NCBI GenBank assembly: GCA_958430865.1
Contig: CAUDNR010000672.1
Span: 1 to 26,791 of the forward strand
DNA from: Entrophospora sp. SA101
Taxonomy: Eukaryota; Glomeromycota; Glomeromycetes; Entrophosporales; Entrophosporaceae
Direction of reading: 5' to 3'
DNA length: 26,791 nt
Under the pieces are notes generated by a model, which made no database searches, was not told where the DNA came from, and saw nothing but the letters and a program-made list of their open reading frames with translations. Numbering within the stretch: position 1 is the stretch's first letter; each line of letters opens with the position of its first letter. A program made the translations under genes and the position numbers. Below, piece after piece: positions 8,514 through 18,200 of the stretch.

Positions 8514-11509
8514 ATTATTTATTTATTTCAAGATTAGAGTTTTTGGGATAAATATAAATACTTTGGAAAATTATCTAATATTGTTGCCCAAGAAACACCA
8601 CTATCAAACCAAACATCCATTGTATCCATGCCTTTTTTATATTTTACACCTAAGAATAAAGTAATATAAATATAAAAATTTTGGGTAAGATAGACGAGAA
8701 ATTAAAAGAACCAAACTTACCATTATTTTGATATTCAGGTGCAAGTAATTCTCTTTCATCCAATATCCACCAACAATCAGAACCTTCACAGGATTCAATT
8801 ATTTTAATAATATGAGCTATTGAAGAATCAGTTAATAATGGCGTATCTGATTCTACTTCATATAAAACTGGTATCGGGAGACCCCAATATCTTTGTCTTG
8901 ATATACACCATTCACTACGAGATAAAATGAATTGTTCAAGACGATTACGTGCTTTTTAAAAAAAATCAAAATTAATTACAGAAAAATATAATAGTATATA
9001 ATAAAAATCAATAAACACGACTTTTCTTCATACCAGATTCAGGAACCATTTTAACATTTGAAAGTAATTCAACTGCCTTTTGTTTAACTGCTCCAACATC
9101 AGCAAACCATTGAGGTGTAGCTCTTAATAAATAATATATATAAGCATATAAACATTATACATTATATATTATAAAAAAAGCTTTGTTGATTATTTACCTT
9201 AATATAACTGGCTCTTTAGTTCTCCAATCATAAGGATAATTATGTTTGAATTTTTCTACTGCAATCAAATAATTTTTTTTCTTGAAAAAATTTATAACAG
9301 CCGTTGAACCTTCTTTCAATACTGATAATCCTTCAAATGAAGCTTCTCCCACTTCAGATGTAAAATTTCCAAGATTATCAACAGGACAAAATGCTGGTAT
9401 ATTCAATCTTTTACATATTTCGTAATCTTCCATTCCATGACCAGGTGCAATATGAACCAAACCTTATTAAATTCAAATCAAAAAATATTATTATCATACA
9501 ACTTTAATTTTTTAAAAAATATATATACACACACGAATAAAATTGTACCTGTTCCTGAATCCTCAGTTACATGCGATGATTCAATTACCTTGTAAACTTT
9601 ATGATTTATTGGATGAATGTAGCTTGTTCCAATAAGCTTACAACCTTAAATATTTTAAATTAAATATTTTAATTAATCGATCAATCGATAATATTTATTG
9701 TTACAATTTGATCATCGTCTTTACCTTCAAATGTCTGATAAATCTTAAATTCAGATTCAAATATCTTTTGAAGATCATTTATTCTTTTTGTTGCAACAAT
9801 ATATAAATTTTGATCAGGCGATAAATTTATATCATTATCTTTTCTGGTACTTACAATAGAATATTCAATTTTTGGATTTATTGCAACTGCCTAAAAAATC
9901 AATAAAAATATTAATTGATTGATTGATCGAGTATTTGTAGAATACTTGATATTATTGAAAGTTTACTTGATTCGCTGGTAAAGTCCATGGAGTTGTTGTC
10001 CATATTATAATAGAAATTTTATTATTCTTTAAACTTGGATTAAAATTTAAATCTGTAATTATAATTATAAAAATCTATTTAATTGTTGATTTAATTCATT
10101 TAAAATTTATTTTTTTATTACCTAATTCAGAAGATATTGGAAAATTTACATATACAGAATTACTGATATGATTTTCGTTATATTCCAACTCTGCTTCTGC
10201 TAAAGCTGTTCTATGAATTCAATGTAGTTATTAACTTTTTATAATAACAATAAATTTTATTTAATAAAAAATATTTAATATCAATTACCTTGAAGATGGT
10301 GACCAATAAACCGGTTTATTTTGTCTATAAATATACCCTAACATACACACACATATATATATATGATTATATTATCACTCTCACTATCAACTGTTGTTCA
10401 TAACATCAATACTATGATATACCTTTTTTCACCATTTCATGAAAAACTTTTAATTGTCTAATTTCATATTCTTTATCTTTTTTTTAAAAAAAATAATAAT
10501 GATTAGCAAAAGAATAAAAAAAATTTGTTTTTAAAAATTGAAATCAACGTAATAAATTTATCACCAAGCGTTTTATATGGATTTTTCCAATCACCAATTA
10601 TTCCCCAACTTTCAAATTCTCCTTTTTGAACATTCAATGCAATCATCGCAGATTCTTTTGCAGCTTTACGAATTTCCATTGGTTTTAAGGTTGCAAATTT
10701 TACATTCTATCATTAAGAAAAAAATCAAATTTATATATATAAAAGAAAATTTGATTAATTACAAGAAAATTAATAAAACAATAGTCAACTAATTACTTTG
10801 AATGAAGATAAAGCTTTGAATTCAATCGGTAATCCATGACAATCCCACCCTGGAATAAAACTATAAATAGGAAAAATAAATATTTTTATTGTAATTGTTG
10901 TAATTTATAATTTGATTTTTTTACATACTTAACTTTATAGCCTTGTAATATTTTATATCTATTAATAATATCTTTTAATATTTTATTTAATGCGTGTCCT
11001 AATGATTCATATAAAAAATAAATAATTAATTAAATGTTTTTTAAAATTTTTTTTTCATAATATACAAAAAGTTACCAATATGTAAATTTCCATTAGCATA
11101 AGGTGGACCATCATGAAGAATAAATAATTCTTTGGGATTATTTTCCAGCTAATCAGCACAAATTTAAATATTCAGAACAATCTTTGAAAGTTACAATTAA
11201 AAAAAAAATTGAAATGAAATAAAACCCAATGAAAAAATCCCAAATTCACTAGGGAAATTATCAAATTAACAAATTATTATATTTATTTATTTTATCTACC
11301 TGCCACTCATATAGATCAATTGTACATCTATCACGGAATAAGGGCTCTCGTTTTATAGCATTAGCTTTAAGTTGAAAGCTAGTTTGTGGTAATAATAACG
11401 TATTACTATAAGTTGAATTAGTTTCTTTAGATGATGTTGATAAAGATTTTAATAGAATTATATAATTATTTCTAGAATTATTTGCATTGAAAAGAGTCTT
11501 TTTAAGCAT
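6382..11509 (-). CDS. ISM1: Mitochondrial isoleucyl-tRNA synthetase
   Basis: This enzyme charges tRNA-Ile with isoleucine for mitochondrial translation. Exons 5' to 3': 11509-11300, 11148-11076, 10998-10929, 10860-10797, 10706-10565, 10476-10423, 10337-10289, 10210-10122, 10052-9967, 9890-9725, 9644-9549, 9462-9198, 9122-9034, 8951-8721, 8649-8562, 8471-8383, 8288-8158, 8046-7947, 7839-7730, 7643-7562, 7461-7331, 7236-7108, 7005-6905, 6828-6749, 6641-6382. They total 2985 bp, 994 aa, near the length of yeast Ism1. Seen: Ser/Asn/Lys-rich presequence, [15 protein letters not shown] (82-96), GWDCHG (122-127), editing-domain [12 protein letters not shown] (268-279) and [10 protein letters not shown] (367-376), WFDSG, KFSKS (645-649) in place of KMSKS, and the zinc knuckle Cys969/972/984/987. 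The start is the first ATG after the upstream A run. The donor after 6749 (GTTGGT) is the least usual. Confidence 0.96.
7057..7084. repeat. (TGA)n microsatellite in synthetase intron
   Basis: About nine TGA/GAT repeats lie within the intron between the exons at 7005-6905 and 7236-7108. The number of repeats is the same in the second copy (22709-22736). Confidence 0.9.
8477..8510. repeat. (TAA)n microsatellite in synthetase intron
   Basis: A run of TAA/ATA repeats lies a few bases inside the intron upstream of the exon at 8471-8383. It sits in the polypyrimidine/branch region on the coding (minus) strand. The second copy has the same length (24129-24162). Confidence 0.9.
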
Positions 11510-11907
11510 TTTTTTTTTTCGATTTTTATCAAAGATCAACAATGATAAAATTTTTTTCTACGTGTAACATTTTGGGACATACTAATACGCGTCGTCTGCG
11601 TATCAAAAATAGGTTTACGATTCAAAATTCTTTTAATTTCACATATTTAAAAGAGCATGATAACTTTTCATGGAGTGTCGGAAGGAGTATTTATTTAATT
11701 TAAACTAAATTGAAATTAACAGAGAGATTGATTGATTGATTGAGATAAAGATCAAATTACATCATTCAAAGTTTGTTATAAGTGCACCTCACTGCAGTAA
11801 CTTCGTCACATTAACTTTTTTTTTTTTTTTTAATTTCACACACAACTTTTCATGGAGTATCGGACGGAGTCTTTATTTAATTTAAACTAAACTGAAATTA
11901 ATAGAGA

Positions 11908-11945
<38 letters not shown>

Positions 11946-12447
11946 GATAAAGATCAAATTACATCATTCAAAGTTTGTTTTAAGTGCACACGTCATTACC
12001 TCGTTACAGTAATTTCGTCACATTAATATATTTTTTTTTAATTTCACATATTTAAAAAGAGTTTAAATAGCGTGTCGAACGGAATTTGAAATTAATAGAG
12101 ATTGATTGATTGATTTGATTGATTGAGATAAAGATCAAATTACATCATTCAAAGCTTGTTATAAGTGCACACGTCACATTAATATTATTTTTTTGATTGT
12201 AACTATCCCCAAAAAAAATAAGGTCAAGAGATTGTTGTTAATAGGTTAAAAAATATTTCTTTTTCCGACAAATCTTTTTTTTTATAACTTGAAGGTAAAA
12301 ATAATTTCCTTAACTTATATGCAATACATTTTCATGAAAAGTAACAACAGTTTTTAAATAATATTTATTCATATTGTTTTATCTAGAACTTATTAAATAT
12401 CTAGTAATCACTTTCTAATATTTTAATAATAAATAAGCCTTTACAAA
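11510..12447. promoter_or_regulatory. Divergent promoter region, synthetase and HMG gene
   Basis: The synthetase gene starts leftward at 11509 and the HMG-box gene rightward at 12448, so this 938-bp gap must hold both promoters unless the HMG gene has an upstream non-coding exon. More than half is a three-unit tandem repeat (about 11635-12195). The rest is AT-rich without an obvious TATA box that stands out from background. Confidence 0.6.
11635..12195. repeat. Three tandem ~155-208 bp units with (GATT)n core
   Basis: Units begin near 11635, 11833 and 12041, each with AATTTCACA. They share ...CATGGAGT.TCGGA.GGAGT (first two) or a diverged form (third), then GAAATTAA.AGAGATTGATT, GAGATAAAGATCAAATTACATCATTCAAAG, TTGTT.TAAGTGCAC and GTCACATTAA. 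The GATT run differs: about 4 in the first, 9 in the second, and 3+2 interrupted in the third. ACGTCA-like half sites (CACACGTCAT, CACACGTCAC) occur in the second and third units. Confidence 0.85.
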
Positions 12448-13730
12448 ATGAACAACTTTGATATCTTGGTTTCCGCAGCTCTTAGTTTGCACAATAATGA
12501 TGATAACAAAGATTTAAGCGCTTCTTATCATCAACAATCAAACCCCGAGCTTATGGTGATCAATCCAAATGAAATAATCAGATCTTCTGAAAGAATAGTT
12601 AGCCAACTTGTCAACCAAAACTATTACTTTAACATCGAGACTGACAAATATAACAATTCACAACAAAGTAACACATCATTTCAAGAAAAGAAGGTAATTG
12701 AATTGTATAATTTATTTATTATCGCTTGCCTCTTTTTCCTTTATTTATTTTATTATCCTCGTTAAATGGTTAAAATAGGTCGAGGACGCATTAATAAATG
12801 TAAATAATGCCATCAAAACGGCCTTGAATGTATATAATGATTTAATAAGTGCTGTCCCAGAAGGCACTGTGCCAAATATATTACCGCCAAGTAATTTAAG
12901 CGACAGACTTGACGAATTTAAAAAAGTATTCAGGTTTGAAAAAAATCATGACAGTAATGATGAGCCTGTGGATGAAGAAGATATAGAAACCGAAAAGAGC
13001 CTCGAAAGTAAACCACACTCATTGCAACTTTCACAAAAGCGGAAACAGCAGAAACAACTTGAACCAGGAAATAGCCGGTATAATACACGAAGCAAAGATG
13101 GCACATTAAAGCATCGAGCCATATATGATGGAACTATGATTGAAGATGACAAGGCTTCTGTAAAACAGCGTAAAAGAGGTAGTGATTTTATATTATTGTT
13201 ATTATAAATGGGGTTTTTTTATTTATTTTGACTAATGATTAATTTTTTGTCATTCAAAAAGAGATCCCGCGTGCTCCAAAAAAATCCTTTTATTATTTTT
13301 TTAATGATTATTGTGCAGAGATGAGATCAAATAATGTCAAAACGCACTCGGGCCAATTAATGAAGGGTGCGGGTGAAAAATGGCGAGAATTGCCTGAAAG
13401 TGAAAAAAGGGTAATTATTTCTTGAGCCCTTTTTTTGATTTTTCATTGATAGTAATAATAATTATTATCGTACTCGTGATAATTCACTTTTAGATATATC
13501 ATCTTCGACAAGAGGAGGCCGCAACAAAATATCAAGCGGCGAATAAGATAAACAAAGCCGAGAAAAATACCTCGGCACGAAAAAGATCTTTGGGGGAGGT
13601 ACCAGAGACACAGATAACGACAACAGAATCAAAATCATCATCATCAAATGATAAATCTTCAAGTCCTTTTCCTGATGCTGCTGTCAATAACAATAGTAGC
13701 AGAGCTCACAAGAGACGTTGTATCTCTTGA
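12448..13730 (+). CDS. HMG-box nuclear protein
   Basis: Exons 12448-12693, 12779-13178, 13262-13410 and 13494-13730 join in frame with GT-AG borders to 343 aa. The N-terminal ~215 residues are not recognised; they hold Asn/Ser-rich stretches, a predicted helix (EDALINVNNAIKTALNVYND), an acidic patch (EPVDEEDIETEK) and basic clusters (KRKQQKQ, KQRKR) that could be nuclear signals. The HMG box spans about 217-290: PRAPKKSFYYFFNDYC, then EKWRELPESEKR, then YHLRQEEAATKYQAANK, with the exon 3/4 intron inside it. The tail is Ser-rich and ends in a basic HKRRC motif. HMG boxes bind and bend DNA. AM fungi carry many MATA-type HMG genes, but an HMGB/Nhp10-like chromatin protein is equally possible. 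Confidence 0.9.
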
Positions 13731-13931
13731 TATAAAATTATTTACCTTTCCCCAAATCAATTTCCTCTTTTCTTTACTTCTCTTGTCATCATCCTTTAAT
13801 GAAATCATCACAAAGGATTTTAGTAATTGAAAAGAGTTTTCATTATCATTTAAATTTATTTATACTTAATTGTACATAATATATATAATATTTGCTTAAT
13901 TAATAAGAATATAATATATCATTGTTATTAT

Positions 13932-13951
13932 ACACACACACACACACACAA
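13932..13951. repeat. (CA)n microsatellite
   Basis: About ten AC/CA repeats lie some 200 bp after the HMG-box stop codon, near the composition change. Confidence 0.9.
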
Positions 13952-15120
13952 GCAATGCCTTAAAAATTACTGAGTGAAGGAGTACACTAAATCAGAGTTT
14001 AAATTCCTACAGCTTTCCAAACTGCACATTGCTTCCATTGGTTGGTCAATCATGACTAATAACTATGGGCCAAATTTCCTATTTCTCATGAGCAGCAGAG
14101 TCTAACAAAGAACATGTAATAGAACAAATAAATAATTGGTAAATTCATGATCCATATTAAAATTTTTTATTTTTAAACAAACACAGTAATTTTATCAGCA
14201 ATCAACCAACTTACCAGGTATAAGTCTTTGTATGCTTTGAGCTGCCATCTTCTAACTATCCATTAGATTGGATCACACTACACTTGTTCGAAATTCCTGC
14301 AGCCACCAATACAACTTCTTCACTGGACCTGATGCATGTCCTTCTTGAGCCACCTGTGATTTTGTCAAAAGGTTATGGGAAGCTGTTTACCAATATGGCT
14401 TTTTTCAGCAAAGATTTCGCATTGTTTTCTACTATGAAAATTTTACAAAGAGTATGAAAATGGTTTAAAATATAAGGGATGCAAATTTGATAAACTTGAA
14501 TTGAAGCAGAGTAGTTGATGGTGTAGGCACGTTAGAATGAATATAATAATAAATACATAAATTAGATGTGTAATAATATTAAACAAAAAGGATTAGTCTC
14601 CTGTTTCTTCTCTGTCCTTGCGAATCCAGCCATTGGATACCATGCTTTTTGTATTACATCTTTACAGAGTCCCCCTCTTTTACCCAACAAATATGCTAAT
14701 TCTTCCAGAATCAACCCCCCACAACCTGATCAATTGGCTGAATGTCAAAAGGATGGTGGATACCATCATTGTCAAGCAAATACTGCTATCTGCCACTATA
14801 TAGGTGACTTCTAGCAAAATGTGGTTAAAGAACATAATAATTTTTTTGAATAACAATCCCTGCAAAATTATGTTACATAATTGTGATCCTTATAATATTG
14901 ATATGTGTTATACAAAAAACTCAATTTGTTCAGAGATGTCCCTAACCACATATTCCTAGAAATTCCCCATATATATGCTTCTTCTCAAAAATTCTTCTAA
15001 TAGCAGAGCTGGAAATTGGTGAAATAAAAGAGATCAAGCCTATAAAAATATGAAATAATTGATATCTTTATTGTCTATGCAGTCATCATTGCATTTATTC
15101 TTTTTTCTCTTTGGTGATGT

Positions 15121-15166
15121 GGGCGAAACTCCTAAACTATGGGTGAAGCTCCTAAACTGTAGGTGA
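15121..15166. repeat. Short tandem repeat GGGTGAAGCTCCTAAACTGT
   Basis: Two imperfect 20-21 bp units (GGGCGAAACTCCTAAACTAT and GGGTGAAGCTCCTAAACTGT) are followed by a partial third (AGGTGAAAA). No role can be assigned. Confidence 0.75.
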
Positions 15167-15335
15167 AAACCAAACGGATAATTAATTTAATTTCCGGCCA
15201 CAAAAGTGTTTTATTAAACAAAAAAAAAAGATTATTGTAAAAGAATAATTTATAATAACCCTTCTGCTTCTACACTCAAGCAAGGCTCTGGGTTATTTAC
15301 TGTCTATCCAACCTCGATTTGGTCATTCAGCTGTA

Positions 15336-15449
15336 CAGTCGGCGCTCGATATAGTGAAGTTTTGGCTAGTATAAATTTGGAAACTATCTGCGTTAATATC
15401 CAATCAAATTCAACTTTTCTGAAGATAGTTTCCAAATTTGTACTAGCCA
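15336..15449. mobile_element. Fold-back MITE end, cut by assembly gap
   Basis: After a TA dinucleotide comes CAGTCGGCGCTCGATATAG, the style of terminal repeat seen in Tc1/pogo-type elements. Positions 15363-15389 and 15423-15449 are inverted repeats of 27 bp with one mismatch, separated by 33 bp. The second arm stops exactly where the Ns begin, so the outer part of the right end is probably hidden in the gap. No coding capacity is present. Confidence 0.65.
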
Positions 15450-15459
15450 NNNNNNNNNN
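15450..15459. other. Assembly gap, 10 Ns
   Basis: Ten Ns directly follow the second arm of a hairpin. A round number of Ns usually means a gap of unknown size. It lies between the two copies of the duplicated block, so order and distance across it are not established. Confidence 0.98.
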
Positions 15460-15781
15460 ATGGAAAGAAAATGCGGTGATCTGTCGGCTCAAACGGTCTA
15501 ATTCAATTAGATACGGGGGGTATTTGTTTTTTTTTTAAATTGTTTATTTATTTTACTATGTAAATTTATTTGAAATAACCAATAAAAATAACATTACGAT
15601 GACATCGGAAAAAAAAAAAAATATAGACTTATTATCTTTGATCTATCCATATATTATATATATACTTTTAATATTAATATGTAATTAAATGTGATGTGTG
15701 TGTAACAAAAATACCTAGAAAAATGTAATTAGATGTGATGTGTGTATATATAACAAAAATACTTTTTTTTTTCCTAGAAAA

Positions 15782-16465
15782 ATGTATCAAAAAAATTCGA
15801 TAAAGAGGATTAGGGAAATTGATGCCTTAATTGCAAAAGAGTAAATGTTAATTTGTTTCTTTTTTTTTTTTTTTAGGCAGTGGCAGTTGCGAGGCGTCAA
15901 ATATTCGCTGTTATGATTTTCTTTTTGCTCAATTTCTAACCATTCTTTAATTTCTAGCCCTCACTTCTTACAAGTCAAGGGTGCCGAAATTCAATTAAAA
16001 TCTTTTGCATATAAGATTACAACCGAACATCCAGAGCAAATTCCAGAAGGATATCAAAATCCAAACGTTTTCCAAGTGTGTCAAGGAGAAATATCTCCAC
16101 AATTATCAGAACCGATAATAATTTTAGTGTGCAAACATATATTCCACAGAAGATGTGTTGAAGAAGATTGTCCAGCATGCAAATATCCAGAAGAATCAGA
16201 TCATCATGATCACAACGATGATGAAGATGGTTACGAAGACATCAAAGCAAATTCCTCAAGAAAAAATTTAGATTCTTCTGCCGACACGCATGGTTTTTCT
16301 GCCAGTTCAGATGGATCTTCTACTCAAGATCACAGTGATGACGAACGTAATGACAATGATGACTATACATGGGATGGTAATTATTTTGCCAAAAACGTAA
16401 TATGTAATAAATACGTAATTACGAAATTAATTACGAAATTAATTACGGGTGACGAAATTAAATGA
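15782..16465 (+). CDS. Degenerate RING-like zinc-finger protein, 3' end in MITE
   Basis: Likely exons are 15782-15840, 15877-15909 and 15958-16465, joined in frame by short introns (36 and 48 nt, shorter than those of neighbouring genes). ATG at 15782 may be internal, because TTTTTTTTCCTAG just before it looks like an acceptor; the true start may lie upstream. Seen: KRIREIDALIAKEQWQLRGV, then QLKSFAYKITTEHPEQIPEG, then a RING-like block CQGEIS...CKHIFHRRCVEEDCPAC. The first Cys pair is incomplete (C-x2-E). An acidic His/Asp-rich tail follows. The last 33 codons, from 16364, are the left end of a MITE and supply the stop. E3 ligase activity is doubtful given the missing ligand. The gene is likely 3'-truncated. 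Confidence 0.55.
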
Positions 16466-17034
16466 CACCTATTATTTATCTCGTTATACTAGTATAATGA
16501 CATAATTTGTCAACTTTTTTTAGAATTATAGAATTTATTCTGTTATAACGACATGCCAGTATAATGGGAGAACCAATCGAAATCATTCTCATTTCTGAAA
16601 AAACATAAGGAAATAAAACTTACACCGGGATCAAGATTGACCGGCACCATGGAAAATTCTGATAACACTTCTGTATAATGCTGATAAGTTTTAAATTTCC
16701 TGATAAAACATGAATGAAATAAAATAAAAATATATAATAAAAATAAAATTACAAAATCACATGATAATGATTCTCATATGACTTCTATATGAACTCCCGT
16801 TATAATGACATTCTCGTCATATTGACATTTTTTGATATTTCCAATAATTAATTCGTTGTTATTCATAATTAATTTCGTCGCCCGTAATTAGTTTCGTCAC
16901 CCGTAATTAATTTCGTCACCCGTAATACGGTAATTAATTTCGTAATTATGATTTTAAAGAGGAAAATGGTAATTAATTACGATAATTACGTATTATGTAC
17001 TTACGGTAATTAGGCAATTACCATCCCATGTATA
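16364..17034. mobile_element. MITE-like element, hybrid copy at duplication breakpoint
   Basis: It has the same ends as the element at 525-1218 (left TATACATGGGATGGTAATT, right ...ATTACCATCCCATGTATA). Up to 16725 it differs from that copy by many substitutions and indels, including loss of the second inner fold-back arm. From 16726 it is identical to it. This mosaic structure places the duplication breakpoint inside the element. Confidence 0.8.
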
Positions 17035-17070
17035 ATGTTAACAACGGTTTGCATAGAAAATTTTCACAAT

Positions 17071-17195
17071 AGTAATTAATTCGTCGCCCCTAATTAATTA
17101 CGTAATTACGTTTTTAAAAAGTGAAAGTGGTAATTAATTACGTTAATTACGAATTACGTATTTACGGTAATTAGCTAATTACCATATCGTGTATA
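17071..17195. repeat. Second MITE right-end fragment, copy 2
   Basis: Identical duplicate of 1255-1379: a solo right end ending in GTGTATA. Confidence 0.65.
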
Positions 17196-17360
17196 GTAAT
17201 GTCTGGTGATGGGTGGTTAATAACTATATTAATAACTTAAAATTAGTGTTATTATTAACCAAGTTATTAACTTTAAACAAAAGGATTGGTTACCTTCTCT
17301 TTAATCAAAGGAACTATACAGCAAATATTGTGCAAGAAGCAACAACAATTTTTTTCAGAA

Positions 17361-17662
17361 AATAATAGCAATCAATGTTTTGATGAATTTTTAAAACAAC
17401 AACATTTTTGATCAATGATTCAAAATCCCTTGCATTTTTGGAAATCAGTAAAAATGCAACACCCAAGTCGCAATTCATCCTCTCTCTTTACCTGCAGCTT
17501 CAGTGATGCGAGCATTTCTGGTTTATTATGGCATCAATTCATACATCAAAACGTAATTGCCTTACAAATACTCGTGCTTCAAAAATTGCAAAAATCAAAT
17601 GGCATTCATTTACTACAAAATCGTCAAATAATCTAAGTCAAACTCCAATACCTAACAATTGA
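17361..17662 (+). pseudogene. hAT transposase remnant, copy 2
   Basis: Identical to 1545-1846, with the same premature TGA (17409-17411) and the same frameshifts, so the decay came before the large duplication. It contains NPLHFWK, the shifted AIHPLSLPAASVMRAF block and ASKIAKIKW. Confidence 0.55.
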
Positions 17663-18200
17663 TGCTAATATAAATCCTGAATTTGAATAAATGAAGTTTC
17701 GCAAGATGAAGTGGAAGAAAATAGGATAGAAATTGAAATTAATGCATAGGATTTAATTGCAATGTTTAGAAGAAACCCTTCTTTTAATTTTATATTATTT
17801 ACATGCTCAAATTGATTTTTCAATAATTAAAATACTAATAAAAACTAACAAATAATCGCTTTTGAGTAATATATTTTTTTGTTATATATAATAATATTCG
17901 TGTGTGTAACCGATTCATTGAATTCGATGAAATTCATCGAGCCATCATGGGTATCACATGTAATTCCACATATGCCCATAATAATAATTTTCTTTTCAAC
18001 TTTAAAACCTTCTATTCTTTTGCGACCTTTTTTTTTTTTTTCAATAAAAATGCATATGAATCCGTGCCGTTATAATAATAATTATTATTATGTGTTATTA
18101 TATCGCATATATAATAATATATTTTAATTATACGTTATAGTTTATAAATTATAATTTATTTTCTCGAGAATCAGATCAAAATAACAAAGGAAAAAAGAAA

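Larger units (their letters stand above)
910..11183. repeat. Segmental duplication, copy 1
   Basis: From 910 on, the sequence is repeated almost base for base from 16726. The offset is 15816 before a 164-bp tandem repeat that only this copy has, 15652 after it, and 15608 beyond a 44-bp segment (10869-10912) that the second copy lacks. Other differences seen are five substitutions between 10214 and about 10245. Long homopolymers such as the 21-T run near 4809-4829 have the same length in both copies. The block carries part of a MITE, the hAT remnant, the ATPase gene, the frameshifted remnant and the tRNA synthetase gene. The far end of the repeat is not reached before the window ends. Confidence 0.95.
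13731..15335. other. 1.6-kb gene-poor stretch, probably old repeats
   Basis: After the HMG gene's 3' region and a CA repeat, the base composition becomes less AT-rich (about 13960-15060). Short protein-like stretches occur on the minus strand, for example MAAQSIQRLIPG followed by GTAAG (about 14248-14210) and LILEELAYLLGKRGG (about 14715-14670), but stops interrupt them and I could not assemble a gene. Small open frames on the plus strand over 14566-14814 look like chance. Most likely this is decayed transposon or duplicated-gene sequence. Confidence 0.4.

Noticed and set aside
10577..10792. Plus-strand 71-residue frame (and its repeat at 26229-26444)
   Set aside because: It is opposite synthetase exon 5, whose coding assignment is firm.
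12946..13152. Minus-strand frame rich in Ser and Cys
   Set aside because: Antisense shadow of HMG-box gene exon 2.
13465..13662. Minus-strand frame beginning MKIYHLMMMILILL, signal-peptide-like
   Set aside because: Antisense of HMG-box exon 4. The hydrophobic start is the complement of a Ser/Asp repeat, so the signal-peptide look is accidental.
14566..14814. Overlapping plus- and minus-strand small open frames
   Set aside because: Neither strand has splice-supported extensions or a recognisable domain. Probably old repeat sequence.
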